Shown piece after piece: positions 5,444 to 14,026 of a DNA stretch of 21,057 bases. The position numbers and the translations under genes are program-made. The notes under the pieces are model-generated. The model was not told where the DNA came from, did no database searches, and was given only the letters and a program-made list of their open reading frames with translations. This DNA is from 43-108 sp001915545 (lineage in GTDB: Bacteria; Bacteroidota; Bacteroidia; Bacteroidales; Bacteroidaceae). The stretch's first letter is position 1; every line of letters begins with the position of its first letter. The stretch covers positions 1 through 21,057 of the forward strand of contig CABUGV010000046.1 in the NCBI GenBank assembly GCA_902491215.1. Direction: 5' to 3'.

Positions 5444-7915
5444 ATGGATCTAATATGTAAGTCTTATGCTAAAATGATTCGTTATGCTGAATCAGTCGTA
5501 GCGTCATTGTTTTTCTTTTTCGTTTTTTTTCATTTCACAAGTGTCAAGGCTGATCCGATGTTCGGTGACCGTCAGCTTTTTGTTGATGGATGGAAATTCA
5601 TTCAGCCTGCATCTGTAGATGATGACATTTTAAAAGTAACTGATTTTTCAAAATGGCAGACAGTTGTGCTTCCTCATGATTGGAGCGTTAAGGGACGCTA
5701 CAGTCCAGATAAATACAGCGCAACGGGCTACCTTCCTGGAGGTATGGGATGGTATGCAAAGGAATTTGTCGTTCCTGCTGAGAAAAAGGGAGAAAAAATC
5801 TACATTTATTTTGAAGGTATATATAACAGAAGCACTGTATATCTTAATGGAAAACTTGTTGGTAATCGTCCAAATGGGTATATGTCTACACTTTATGATT
5901 TGACTCCGTATATTCGTTATGGCGAAAATAATGTGCTTAAAGTTACTGTTGACCATACACGCGAAAACGATTCTCGCTGGTATACAGGTTCTGGTATCTA
6001 TCGCGACGTGTATCTCGTGTATGCAAATCCTGTGCATGTGGATTTGTGGGGCATATTCTTTCATGCCGACAAGGTTACATCTAGAAAAGCAGATGTTGCA
6101 GTAGAGACCACACTGCGCAACTTCAGTTCAAAGCAGGCAAAAGTTAAGCTTGTGCAGACTATTTATGATGTTGATGGCGGAAAAGTTGTAACAGAGTCTT
6201 CAAAGAGTGTTTCACTTGATGCAGGCGATTCGCTGACGCAGATTCAGAAAATGTCAATTGCTCGTCCTAAACTTTGGTCTATATCATCGCCGCAGTTGTA
6301 TACTCTCAAGACTACTGTGTATGTTGATGGTAAGAAAACAGAAGAGAATTCCCGTAAAGTAGGTATCAGAACTTTGACATTTGATCCAAACAACGGTTTC
6401 GCTCTGAACGGCACATGGATGAAGCTCAAAGGTGTATGCATACACCATGATGCAGGTTGCTTGGGATCGGCTGTTCCTGTTGAGGTTTGGCGCAGACGTT
6501 TGCAGACTTTAAAGGAAATAGGATGCAACGCCATAAGAATGAGCCATAATCCTCAGGCTCCTGTGCTTTATGATTTGTGCGACGAGTTGGGATTTGTAGT
6601 CATGGATGAAGCATTTGACGAGTGGGAATATCCTAAACGTAAATGGGTAAGTGGATGGAACGTAGGTACACCAGGATTCCAGGGCAGTGCCGATTTCTTC
6701 AACGAGTGGTGTGAGCGTGATGTTCGTGACATGGTGTTGCGCGACAGAAACCACGCATCAATAATTATGTGGAGCATTGGCAATGAGGTTGACTATCCAA
6801 ATGACCCTTATTCGCATCCGGTCCTTGATCACGGTAGAATCAATCAGCCTATGTACGGAGGATATAAGAAAGATGCTCCAAATGCTGAGCGTCTTGGAGA
6901 AATATCAAAGCGTTTGGCAACAACAGTGAAGAAATATGACACAACACGTCCTGTTACCGCAGCTCTTGCTGGTGTGATTATGTCGAACGAGACAGATTAT
7001 CCGTTCAATCTTGATATCTGCGGATATAATTATACAGAGAACCGTTATGACGAAGATCATAGCAAATATCCTGATAGAGTAATATACGGAAGTGAGAATG
7101 GACAGGGCCTTGATGCTTGGAAGAAAGTTCGCGATAGCAAGAACATCTTTGCACAGTTTATATGGACCGGCATCGATTATCTAGGTGAAGCAGGACGTTG
7201 GCCTTCACGCGGTCTTTATACAGGTCTAATTGACCTTGGCGGTTTCATCAAGCCTCGCGGATATTTCAGAAGAGCTTTATGGTCAGAGAAGCCTGTGGCA
7301 TATTTAGGTACTTATCCGGCTCGTGGCAAACGCCTTTCAGCCGATGCATGGTCAATCTGGAACTACTCTGAAGGTCAGACTATCCGAGTTGTTGCATATT
7401 GCAACACACCTAAGTCGCGCCTTCTACTTGACGGTAAGGTAGTGGGCGAGATTAAGGATTTGGACGACAATACCTTCATCACATCTTGGGATATACCTTT
7501 CCAACCTGGAAAATTGCAGGTCGAAGGTTTGGACAATAGCGGTAAGACCGTATGCACATATACCGTGAGCACATCAGGTCGTCCTTATGCCATTAAGGCC
7601 GATGTTTTCGAAGGTTCTGTAATTGACAAGCAACGTGGTGTAGCTCAGATAATCTTGCAGATTGTCGATGAAGATGGCAACCCCGTTTATCTTTCCGACG
7701 ACGAAGTAACATGCCGTATAAGCGGACCAGCCAAGCTTCTTGGCATGGAGTCCGGCAATAATTCAGATATGGGCAACTACAATGACAACCGCCAGCGAGT
7801 TTTTCGCGGCCATCTGATAGCCTACATTCAGGCTACAGGGCAGGAGTGTGATGCAGAAGTAAAATTTTCTGCCCCATGGCTCAAAGGTGCTGAAGTCAAA
7901 CTGACTTTCAAGTAA
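5444..7915 (+). CDS. Secreted glycoside hydrolase family 2 (beta-galactosidase-like)
   Basis: A retaining glycosidase of about 823 residues. An N-terminal hydrophobic stretch (ASLFFFFVFFHF) followed by SVKA/DPM forms a signal peptide. In order come a jelly-roll sugar-binding domain (FVDGWKFIQP ... LPHDWSVKGRY ... YLNGKLVGNRPNGY), an Ig-like domain, and a TIM barrel with GVCIHHDAG, IRMSHNPQAPVLYDLCDELG and MDEAFDEW. The acid/base is E448 in WSIGNEVDYP (codon at 6785) and the likely nucleophile is E551 in YGSENG (codon 7094). Then come DUF4982-like and C-terminal Ig-like domains. The substrate is probably a beta-galactoside or similar glycan, not determinable from sequence. The ATG at 5474 gives a more compact signal peptide and is an alternative start. 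A TTG at 5291 extends the frame but lies upstream of the inferred transcription start. No SusC/SusD pair is adjacent. Confidence 0.9.
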   Translation: MDLICKSYAKMIRYAESVVASLFFFFVFFHFTSVKADPMFGDRQLFVDGWKFIQPASVDDDILKVTDFSKWQTVVLPHDWSVKGRYSPDKYSATGYLPGGMGWYAKEFVVPAEKKGEKIYIYFEGIYNRSTVYLNGKLVGNRPNGYMSTLYDLTPYIRYGENNVLKVTVDHTRENDSRWYTGSGIYRDVYLVYANPVHVDLWGIFFHADKVTSRKADVAVETTLRNFSSKQAKVKLVQTIYDVDGGKVVTESSKSVSLDAGDSLTQIQKMSIARPKLWSISSPQLYTLKTTVYVDGKKTEENSRKVGIRTLTFDPNNGFALNGTWMKLKGVCIHHDAGCLGSAVPVEVWRRRLQTLKEIGCNAIRMSHNPQAPVLYDLCDELGFVVMDEAFDEWEYPKRKWVSGWNVGTPGFQGSADFFNEWCERDVRDMVLRDRNHASIIMWSIGNEVDYPNDPYSHPVLDHGRINQPMYGGYKKDAPNAERLGEISKRLATTVKKYDTTRPVTAALAGVIMSNETDYPFNLDICGYNYTENRYDEDHSKYPDRVIYGSENGQGLDAWKKVRDSKNIFAQFIWTGIDYLGEAGRWPSRGLYTGLIDLGGFIKPRGYFRRALWSEKPVAYLGTYPARGKRLSADAWSIWNYSEGQTIRVVAYCNTPKSRLLLDGKVVGEIKDLDDNTFITSWDIPFQPGKLQVEGLDNSGKTVCTYTVSTSGRPYAIKADVFEGSVIDKQRGVAQIILQIVDEDGNPVYLSDDEVTCRISGPAKLLGMESGNNSDMGNYNDNRQRVFRGHLIAYIQATGQECDAEVKFSAPWLKGAEVKLTFK

Positions 7916-7923
7916 ATCATATT

Positions 7924-7961
7924 TTCCCTGCAAGACCCATCAGATTCCTGCGGGGAACTTT
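7924..7961 (+). terminator. Possible weak terminator after the GH2 gene
   Basis: TTCCCTGC (7924-7931) pairs with GCGGGGAA (7950-7957), an 8-bp stem with one G-T pair and an 18-nt loop, 8 bases past the stop codon. The tract that follows is only CTTT, so termination may be partial. Confidence 0.4.
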
Positions 7962-8005
7962 GCCGTTTCATATATAGATTTTAAAATATATATACTTATA
8001 TACCG

Positions 8006-8635
8006 ATGCAGGAAGATTTAATGAGCATACTGCAGAAAGCTCCTATTTTCAGCAGTTGCAATAAAGAAATTTTAAGGTGTTTTCTCGAAGGGAATCGTTA
8101 TAGGCTCCGCCGTAAATCTGCAGATTTGCCTATTGCGCACATGGGCGATGAGTGTAGCGATGTGATGATACTGATTGAAGGTACTGTCTACACTAACATG
8201 ACAAACGATGCCGACAAAGAAGTCGTAATTGAGACCATAAAAGGTCCGCTTATTCTTGCACCGGCATTTGTCTACGGCGAGGACAACCGCCTGCCGGTAA
8301 ACATCATTGCAAAAACAGAATGTGTCATTCTTTATATCGACAAATCCTCTTTCCTTGACATTTTGAGTAAGGACAAGAATATGATGACAGCTTTTATCCG
8401 AATACTGTCAGACAGGTGCTGTCGTTTGTCCCGCCGAGTACACGAGGACAATCTCCGTTCTCTTAAAGAACGAGTCGTGGAATATCTTCGTATCAATGGA
8501 AGTATCGATAACATCCAATGGGTATCACGCATCTTCGGCGTTGCACGACCTTCTCTTTCGCGTGTCCTGTCCGAGCTTGCCGATGACGGTTTGATAGAGC
8601 GCACTTCTGGTAGCATAGTTCTTAAAAAAGTATAA
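8006..8635 (+). CDS. Crp/Fnr-family regulator, probable HcpR-type
   Basis: A 209-residue cytoplasmic transcription factor. Residues about 10-120 form the cyclic-nucleotide-binding-like beta-roll (LPIAHMGDECSDVMILIEGT is the diagnostic stretch), about 120-150 the dimer helix, and about 155-205 the winged helix with recognition helix RPSLSRVLSELADDGLIER. No N-terminal cysteine cluster of the Fnr type is visible. Crp/Fnr proteins next to hcp in anaerobes, including Bacteroidales such as Porphyromonas, are HcpR-type activators of nitrosative-stress defence. hcp begins 123 bases downstream and its promoter carries a 20-bp palindrome suited to such a dimer. No copy of that palindrome is present upstream of this gene, so autoregulation is not supported. 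The HcpR assignment rests on context. Confidence 0.85.
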   Translation: MQEDLMSILQKAPIFSSCNKEILRCFLEGNRYRLRRKSADLPIAHMGDECSDVMILIEGTVYTNMTNDADKEVVIETIKGPLILAPAFVYGEDNRLPVNIIAKTECVILYIDKSSFLDILSKDKNMMTAFIRILSDRCCRLSRRVHEDNLRSLKERVVEYLRINGSIDNIQWVSRIFGVARPSLSRVLSELADDGLIERTSGSIVLKKV

Positions 8636-8656
8636 TCATCTACAAGCATTTTGTCC

Positions 8657-8676
8657 GGTGTAACATATGTTACGCC
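8657..8676. promoter_or_regulatory. Palindromic operator upstream of hcp (HcpR-type site)
   Basis: GGTGTAACATATGTTACGCC is symmetric at 9 of 10 base pairs, with a perfect 14-bp core GTAACATATGTTAC at 8660-8673. Its centre (8666.5) lies about 40-42 bp upstream of the transcription start inferred from the -7 box at 8696, the classical class II activator position for Crp/Fnr dimers. The likely ligand is the regulator encoded immediately upstream. Confidence 0.75.
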
Positions 8677-8695
8677 TTTCTTCATAATCCATGAT

Positions 8696-8703
8696 TACAT
8701 TTG
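8696..8703 (+). promoter_or_regulatory. hcp: -7 promoter box of hcp
   Basis: TACATTTG followed by C matches TAnnTTTG exactly, implying a start near 8706-8709 and a leader of about 50 nt. At the -33 position (8673-8676 for a 19-bp spacer) there is CGCC instead of TTTG, consistent with a promoter that needs an activator at the adjoining palindrome. Confidence 0.6.
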
Positions 8704-8758
8704 CCTTGAACATTAAAAAACGGCCGGCATATCGGTTTTTAATAACGACTAAATAATC

Positions 8759-10426
8759 ATGGATATGGACACAAAAATGTTTTGCTATCAATGTCAGGAA
8801 ACAGCCAACGGCACTGGTTGCCGACTTGTAGGTGTATGTGGCAAGAAGCCAGAAGTAGCCAATGCCCAGGACCTTCTTCTGCATATTATTAAGGGTATAG
8901 GCGTCATAGCATCAAGATGTATCCAGCATAATGGTGGAGCCTGCTGTTCAAACAGACAGAAAATGCATAGTTTCGTCAATGATGCTTTGTTTACCACAAT
9001 AACGAATGTCAATTTTGATGTTGAAAGCATATATTCCAAAATCGAAAAGGCCATAGTGCTCAGAGATAAAATGATTGAACATGTGAGTGAACATGGCATC
9101 AGCCTTCCTGAAATAGACGCCCTTACGTGGCATGGCCGTCGCGAGGATTATGCAGCAAAGGCCAAGACTGTTGGTGTTCTCACATGTGAAGACCCAGATG
9201 TGCGTTCACTCAAAGAGCTCATCATGTATGGATTGAAAGGCATGGCTGCATATCTCGAACATGCCTCACGTCTTGGGATGAACGACACCGACATAAATGA
9301 TTTCATCTTGTATGCTTTGAGCGAACTGGTGCTTAACGATGATACTTCATCGCTTACATCTCTTACACTGACAGTTGGAGAGTGGGGAGTAAAGGCTATG
9401 GCATTGCTCGATAAAGCGAATACCACAGCATACGGAAATCCTGAAATATCTCAAGTAAGCATAGGTGTTGGCAACCGTCCTGGCATACTTGTCAGTGGAC
9501 ACGACCTCAACGATCTCGAACAGCTCCTTGAACAAAGCAAGGACAGTGACATTGATATATATACGCATGGAGAGATGCTTCCGGCTCACTACTATCCGCG
9601 TCTGAAAAAATATAGCCACCTCAAGGGCAACTACGGAAATGCATGGTGGAAGCAGCGCGAAGAGTTCGAAACTTTCAATGGCCCAATTCTTTTCACCACA
9701 AACTGCATCGTTCCGCCATCTGCAAGATCAACCTATTCTGACCGTGTATATACAACCAACAGTACAGGTTATCCAGGATGGAAACACATTGACGCGCTGG
9801 TTGACGGCAAGAAAGATTTCAGTGAGATAATTGCTCATGCCAAGCGTTGCGCAGCTCCTTCTGAAATCGAGTCTGGTTCAATCATCGGTGGATTTGCACA
9901 CGAGCAGGTCTTTGCTTTGGCCGATAAGGTTGTTGATGCTGTTAAGAGTGGAGCCATACGCAAGTTCATTGTCATGGCCGGTTGTGACGGTCGCATGAAG
10001 AGCCGCGAATACTATACAGAGTTTGCAAAAGCTCTTCCTGGCGACTGTGTCATACTTACAGCTGGTTGTGCCAAGTACCGATACAACAAACTTCCGCTTG
10101 GAGATATCAATGGTATACCGAGAGTTCTTGATGCAGGACAGTGCAACGACAGTTATTCTTTGGCTCTCATAGCACTGAAACTTAAGGAAGTCTTCCAGCT
10201 CAACGATGTTAACGAATTGCCTATAGTTTATAATATTGCTTGGTATGAACAGAAGGCGGTAATAGTTCTGCTTGCACTTCTCAGCCTCGGTGTCAAGAAC
10301 ATTCATCTCGGCCCGACTCTGCCTGCATTCCTGTCTCTGAATGTGGTAAACTTGTTGGTTGAGAACTTCGGTATTTCTGGTATTGACACGGTGGATGCAG
10401 ATATCAAAAAATTCGGTTTAGCCTGA
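8759..10426 (+). CDS. hcp: Hydroxylamine reductase / hybrid-cluster protein
   Basis: A 555-residue cytoplasmic Fe-S protein. Hcp reduces hydroxylamine in vitro and is known as a nitric-oxide reductase in nitrosative stress. The N-terminal cysteines C9, C12, C21 and C27 have the C-x2-C-x8-C-x5-C spacing of class I enzymes. All hybrid-cluster ligands are present: H248, E272, C316, C409 (persulfide position), C437, C462 and E497, each 3 or 4 positions offset from the Desulfovibrio vulgaris enzyme as I recall it. The first ATG (8759) adds two residues to the ATG at 8765, and either could be used. Control by the upstream Crp/Fnr protein through the 8657 palindrome is likely. No hcr reductase gene is adjacent. 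A strong terminator follows. Confidence 0.96.
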   Translation: MDMDTKMFCYQCQETANGTGCRLVGVCGKKPEVANAQDLLLHIIKGIGVIASRCIQHNGGACCSNRQKMHSFVNDALFTTITNVNFDVESIYSKIEKAIVLRDKMIEHVSEHGISLPEIDALTWHGRREDYAAKAKTVGVLTCEDPDVRSLKELIMYGLKGMAAYLEHASRLGMNDTDINDFILYALSELVLNDDTSSLTSLTLTVGEWGVKAMALLDKANTTAYGNPEISQVSIGVGNRPGILVSGHDLNDLEQLLEQSKDSDIDIYTHGEMLPAHYYPRLKKYSHLKGNYGNAWWKQREEFETFNGPILFTTNCIVPPSARSTYSDRVYTTNSTGYPGWKHIDALVDGKKDFSEIIAHAKRCAAPSEIESGSIIGGFAHEQVFALADKVVDAVKSGAIRKFIVMAGCDGRMKSREYYTEFAKALPGDCVILTAGCAKYRYNKLPLGDINGIPRVLDAGQCNDSYSLALIALKLKEVFQLNDVNELPIVYNIAWYEQKAVIVLLALLSLGVKNIHLGPTLPAFLSLNVVNLLVENFGISGIDTVDADIKKFGLA

Positions 10427-10462
10427 GATATAATCTTTATCACTGCATACTTAATATACGGT

Positions 10463-10512
10463 GGGGCAATGGTTTTCGTTTTAAGGAAAACCATTGCCCT
10501 GCCTGTTTTTTT
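10463..10512 (+). terminator. Rho-independent terminator of hcp
   Basis: GGGCAATGGTTTTC (10464-10477) pairs perfectly with GAAAACCATTGCCC (10486-10499), a 14-bp stem with an 8-nt loop, followed shortly by T7 at 10506-10512. It lies 36 bases past the hcp stop. Confidence 0.9.
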
Positions 10513-10611
10513 GTCAATCGTTTCTATACTTATAAGAACGTTTTGTATGCCCCAATAATGTATCAGCACACAAAAACATTCGTTGGTAATTATTCAAAAC
10601 AATAATTTCTT

Positions 10612-10619
10612 TAAATTTG
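10612..10619 (+). promoter_or_regulatory. -7 promoter box of the M18 peptidase gene
   Basis: TAAATTTG matches TAnnTTTG exactly and would place the start near 10625, a leader of only about 15 nt before the ATG at 10641. A TTG at 10583-10585 lies further upstream than the usual -33 spacing, so the -33 element is uncertain. Confidence 0.55.
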
Positions 10620-10640
10620 TGACAATAAAAATTACAAATT

Positions 10641-11936
10641 ATGGGAAAACAATTAGCCAACGAATTAATAGATTTCATCTACGAGAGTCCTACAAGTTTT
10701 CATGCAGTTTTGAATGCGAAAAAAGAACTGCTTGCACACGGTTTTAATCAGCTGTATGCTGGTGATGCATGGGACATTAAGAAAGGTGGTAAGTATTTCG
10801 TCACTAAGAACCATTCATCATTGTTTGCATTTGAGGTTGGTTCAGGCGACGTGACAGAAGGATTCAAGTTGGTGTGCACCCACGGCGACTCGCCTACATT
10901 CCGCATAAAGCCTAATGCAGAAATGCCTGTTGGTGGAAAGTATCTGAAGTTTAACACAGAAGTCTACGGTGGCCCAATCATGTACACTTGGTTCGACCGT
11001 CCTCTGTCTATGGCTGGACGCGTCATGCTCAAAGGTTCAGATCCATTGAAGCCGGTTGCACACTTGGTCAATTTCAATCGTCCGATGCTTGTCATCCCGC
11101 ATATTGCCATTCATTTCAACAGAACCATCAACGAGCAGGGCAATCCGTTGAGCAGACAGAAAGACATGCTTCCTGTCATTGCCATGATAAACGATACTTT
11201 TGAAAAGGACAACTATCTTCTGAAACTTATAGCAGATGAAATGAAGGTTAGTGCAGACGATATTCTCGATTTCGACCTTATGCTTTACGATTTTGAGAAA
11301 GGGTGCCTTCTTGGTGCAGACGAAGAATTTATCTCCTCCGGCAAACTGGATGACTTGGACATGGCTTTTGCCGACCTTAAAGCATTTGTCAATTCTAAGC
11401 CATGTGCAAAGACGAAAGTACTTGCACTCTTTGACAATGAGGAAGTGGGCAGTGGAACAAAGCAAGGAGCAGGCTCACCAGTCTTACGTACCATCATTGA
11501 ACGAATTGTATTCGGGCTTGGAGGAACCAGTGAAGACCTTTATCGGGCCATAAGCAACAGTTTTATGATTTCTGCCGATATGGCGCACGCTCTTCATCCT
11601 AACTATGTCGAGAAGCAGGATCCGACCAATCATCCTGTTATAAACGGTGGCCCTGTAATCAAGTACAATGCCAATCAGAAGTACATCACCGACAGCGATT
11701 CTGCCGCTGTGTTCATGACTATCTGTAAGATGGCTGGTGTTCCTTATCAAACATTTGTAAATCATTCCGATATGGCAGGAGGTTCTACTCTTGGCAATGT
11801 TTTCCTCTCTCAGATGGATATACGCGGTGTTGATATAGGCAATCCTATGTGGGCCATGCATTCAGTACGCGAGACAGCCGGTGTTGCAGACCTCGAATAT
11901 GTTGTTAAAGCTTTCACTGCATTCTACAATCTCTGA
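10641..11936 (+). CDS. M18 family (aspartyl-type) aminopeptidase
   Basis: A 431-residue cytoplasmic metallo-aminopeptidase that removes N-terminal residues, classically Asp/Glu, from peptides. The family's two-metal site is visible: H81 and D83 in CTHGDSPTFRIKPN, the D237 region (SGKLDDLDM), E267/E268 in ALFDNEEVGSGTKQGAGS, D313 in ISADMAHALHPNY and H375 in NHSDMAGGSTLG. The length matches bacterial M18 enzymes and there is no signal peptide. The start fits the family N-terminus (ANELIDFIYESPTSFHAVLN). It has its own -7 box and is separated from hcp by a strong terminator. A small membrane protein gene follows 54 bases downstream and may be co-transcribed. The exact specificity is not readable from sequence. 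Confidence 0.93.
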   Translation: MGKQLANELIDFIYESPTSFHAVLNAKKELLAHGFNQLYAGDAWDIKKGGKYFVTKNHSSLFAFEVGSGDVTEGFKLVCTHGDSPTFRIKPNAEMPVGGKYLKFNTEVYGGPIMYTWFDRPLSMAGRVMLKGSDPLKPVAHLVNFNRPMLVIPHIAIHFNRTINEQGNPLSRQKDMLPVIAMINDTFEKDNYLLKLIADEMKVSADDILDFDLMLYDFEKGCLLGADEEFISSGKLDDLDMAFADLKAFVNSKPCAKTKVLALFDNEEVGSGTKQGAGSPVLRTIIERIVFGLGGTSEDLYRAISNSFMISADMAHALHPNYVEKQDPTNHPVINGGPVIKYNANQKYITDSDSAAVFMTICKMAGVPYQTFVNHSDMAGGSTLGNVFLSQMDIRGVDIGNPMWAMHSVRETAGVADLEYVVKAFTAFYNL

Positions 11937-11990
11937 TATAGAGAAATATTTGATTGTAATTGAAAGGAATATTTTGAAATTTAAAACAGT

Positions 11991-12365
11991 ATGGTTATGA
12001 ATGATTCTTTATCCAGGTTAAAATCTGCAGTTTCGCGTCTGCCTATTTTAATGTTGCTTCTTTGGCTTGTAATGCCATTTACATATAGTCTGGATTGGTT
12101 ATATATTGCAATAGGAAGTGCTGTTATATTAATTTTCATTTTGTGGCTTGTCTTGTACTTCAAATTATTCAAGATAGATAAGACCGAAGCTTTGTCTTGC
12201 TGGCGTGGCAATAGGAAGCAGAACATATTTATACTGATACTTTCCGTTGTAGGTCTGATACTTTATTATTTCACCGACAACATGTCAAGTCCTTTTATCT
12301 GGTGGATTTGTCTCGTTGGTTCTGTTTTAGAACTTATTTTGCCTGGCAGATTGAAAAATAAATAA
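11991..12365 (+). CDS. Small four-helix membrane protein, unknown function
   Basis: A 124-residue protein not recognised as a named family. Hydrophobic segments at about residues 17-31, 37-57, 79-95 and 101-118 suggest four membrane helices. A cytoplasmic-looking basic loop (FKLFKIDKTEALSCWRGNRKQN) lies between helices two and three, and the C-terminus is basic (GRLKNK). The frame has two nearby starts, ATG at 11991 and ATG at 11997; the second gives MNDSLSRLKS. It lies 54 bases after the aminopeptidase gene with no terminator between them, so co-transcription is plausible. A strong hairpin follows at 12380. Coding status is supported by an uninterrupted frame and coherent membrane topology. 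Confidence 0.75.
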   Translation: MVMNDSLSRLKSAVSRLPILMLLLWLVMPFTYSLDWLYIAIGSAVILIFILWLVLYFKLFKIDKTEALSCWRGNRKQNIFILILSVVGLILYYFTDNMSSPFIWWICLVGSVLELILPGRLKNK

Positions 12366-12379
12366 TCCATATAAAACAT

Positions 12380-12424
12380 AGAAGAGGGTGCATCGTAATA
12401 TGCGATTCATCCTCTTCTTTTTGT
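12380..12424. terminator. Terminator between convergent genes
   Basis: AGAAGAGGGTGCATCG (12380-12395) pairs with CGATTCATCCTCTTCT (12403-12418), 16 positions with one G-T pair and one mismatch and a 7-nt loop, followed by TTTTTGTT. It ends the plus-strand membrane-protein unit. Read on the minus strand it could also stop the lipoprotein gene ending at 12441, though the T-tract there is weaker. Confidence 0.8.
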
Positions 12425-12440
12425 TAAAAAATTGTATATA

Positions 12441-13448
12441 TCATCGAGGTATAGTAAATATAACAAACTTCTTTCCTGTCCATCCTATAAAATTAGAATC
12501 ATCAATTGCTGCAATGCCATATAAAAATGTAGAATCACTAACATATCGATTAATAATGTTGCCATTCCAGTCTATTTTATAGATAATTGGTGATACTGTT
12601 GAAATTTCAGAATATTTACAAGCCCAATTTAGAGCATATATGTAATCTTGTGTATATGTCGCATCTACTGTATGCAGTGTGTTCAATTCTTCAAAGTCTG
12701 CTTCGTTGAGAGTATTCGGATTAAAAGTGTCTTTACCGATTCTCGCTTTATTGACCAATGTTCCATCAGCATTGAAAATATCAACAATCGGATGTAGTCG
12801 ATAAGCAAAAGCCATGCGGTTGTATTTGTTTGAATATACCATCTCTCCGGCATTAGGCATCCAGGCAGTCTGTGTGGAAGAAATGCTGATTCGACGCATA
12901 GTATCCATTCTTGCCGAATACATATCAACCGACATAGCATATTGGACTCCACCTGCCGGTTCACGTCCGATAAAGACGTATTTATTTGGTGAAACAGAGA
13001 ATATGTCTTGTGCATATTGTGATATTGCTAAAGGAACTTTAGCATTAAACAGATTGGTCTTTGTTCTCACCAAAACACTGTCATCAGCTAATTTATATAT
13101 TTCTCCATCATCCTGACCAGCAACGCTCATTTTGCCACCTTCACCGACAAAAGGGTAGGGCATAAATGAAACGTAGCTGCCGTTGCCCCGTCTACCTATT
13201 TCAGGACCGATGACAAGCCGATGATTTTGTTTATCAATCGTTGCACGGCGCAGGATACGTTGTCCGAAACCTTCATCGCATTCATATACGAAAAAAAGAG
13301 TATCGGACAAAACTTTCATTTCAATCATGTGACGGATTTTGGGCAGAGGTTGTCCAATGCAGTCAAGTCTGACTGCATCAATATTCGGTTGTGCTTTAGC
13401 GCAACTGACTAATAGCATCGTAAGAGTTAAGAGATATAAAGTTTTCAT
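12441..13448 (-). CDS. BF3164-like propeller lipoprotein
   Basis: A 335-residue lipoprotein. The signal peptide MKTLYLLTLTMLLVSC places the lipidated cysteine at residue 16. The rest is beta-rich with recurring blade-like strands and short turns (LFFVYECDEGFGQRILRRAT, YVSFMPYPFVGEGGKMSVAG, MVYSNKYNRMAFAYRLHPIV, DIFNADGTLVNKARIG, YIYALNWACKYSEI), consistent with the BF3164-like / TolB-like six-bladed propeller family of Bacteroidetes, whose function is unknown. Its ATG overlaps the TGA of the GLPGLI gene (ATGA), and the outer-membrane barrel gene lies upstream on the same strand. It probably belongs to the same operon and may act as a binding partner at the outer membrane. Confidence 0.8.
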   Translation of the reverse strand: MKTLYLLTLTMLLVSCAKAQPNIDAVRLDCIGQPLPKIRHMIEMKVLSDTLFFVYECDEGFGQRILRRATIDKQNHRLVIGPEIGRRGNGSYVSFMPYPFVGEGGKMSVAGQDDGEIYKLADDSVLVRTKTNLFNAKVPLAISQYAQDIFSVSPNKYVFIGREPAGGVQYAMSVDMYSARMDTMRRISISSTQTAWMPNAGEMVYSNKYNRMAFAYRLHPIVDIFNADGTLVNKARIGKDTFNPNTLNEADFEELNTLHTVDATYTQDYIYALNWACKYSEISTVSPIIYKIDWNGNIINRYVSDSTFLYGIAAIDDSNFIGWTGKKFVIFTIPR

Positions 13449-14026
13449 TTTAATTCTAATGGTTTATATGGGATTGATTGTTCTTCAATATCTGTTGAGC
13501 TGCGGAATTTGCCGTCCGGACCTTTGACCATGATTCTTGCTCCTCCCATTCCGGCAGATAGGAACGAGTACGGAGATTTATAGTAGCGGGCAATAGTCTT
13601 GTTTGCATCGTCCAGTGAGCATTTCTTTTCATTGTCGTATTCATATTGAATGATGGGAGAGGAGGAATGTTCAAATCCAATGCACTCCCATAAAAATTGT
13701 TTGTCTGTATCTTGGATTCTGAGAATCAATCCAGGCAGTTTGCCAAATTTATATGGTCCGTATGGCAATGGAATTTCAGTTGTGAACCATGCCGTATATG
13801 TACGTCCTGCAAATGTGGTCGTTGCCTTTTGACATTCATAACCCAAAATTGTATCACTTTGACTATTAATGTAATTCCATGCCAAAGAAGGAATGGAATC
13901 AGAATAATGCAAAGTCCCGGTCATGATTGGCAGGCGGTATTTTATATCAGATACTTTGTCATAGACATAGTTCGTAATTTCAATAGGCCATGGATTTGCC
14001 TGAAGCATTAGAATATGTCTCTGCAC
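13445..14026 (-). pseudogene. GLPGLI family protein, 3' fragment (frameshifted)
   Basis: This frame holds the family core and C-terminus: NPWPIEITNYVYDKVSDIKY, ILGYECQKATTTFAGRTYTAWFTTEIP, PYGPYKFGKLPGLILRIQDT (the naming motif appears as KLPGLI) and LWECIGFEH. It has no signal peptide; the nominal ATG at 14026 lies inside the gene. The N-terminal part is in another frame, at 13980-14294. Joining them needs one extra base to be skipped, between about 14058 and 14030. If real, the product is lost unless ribosomes shift. GLPGLI proteins are exported and of unknown function, and often sit beside TonB-dependent-receptor-like barrels, as here. The stop overlaps the lipoprotein ATG at 13448. Confidence 0.8.
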
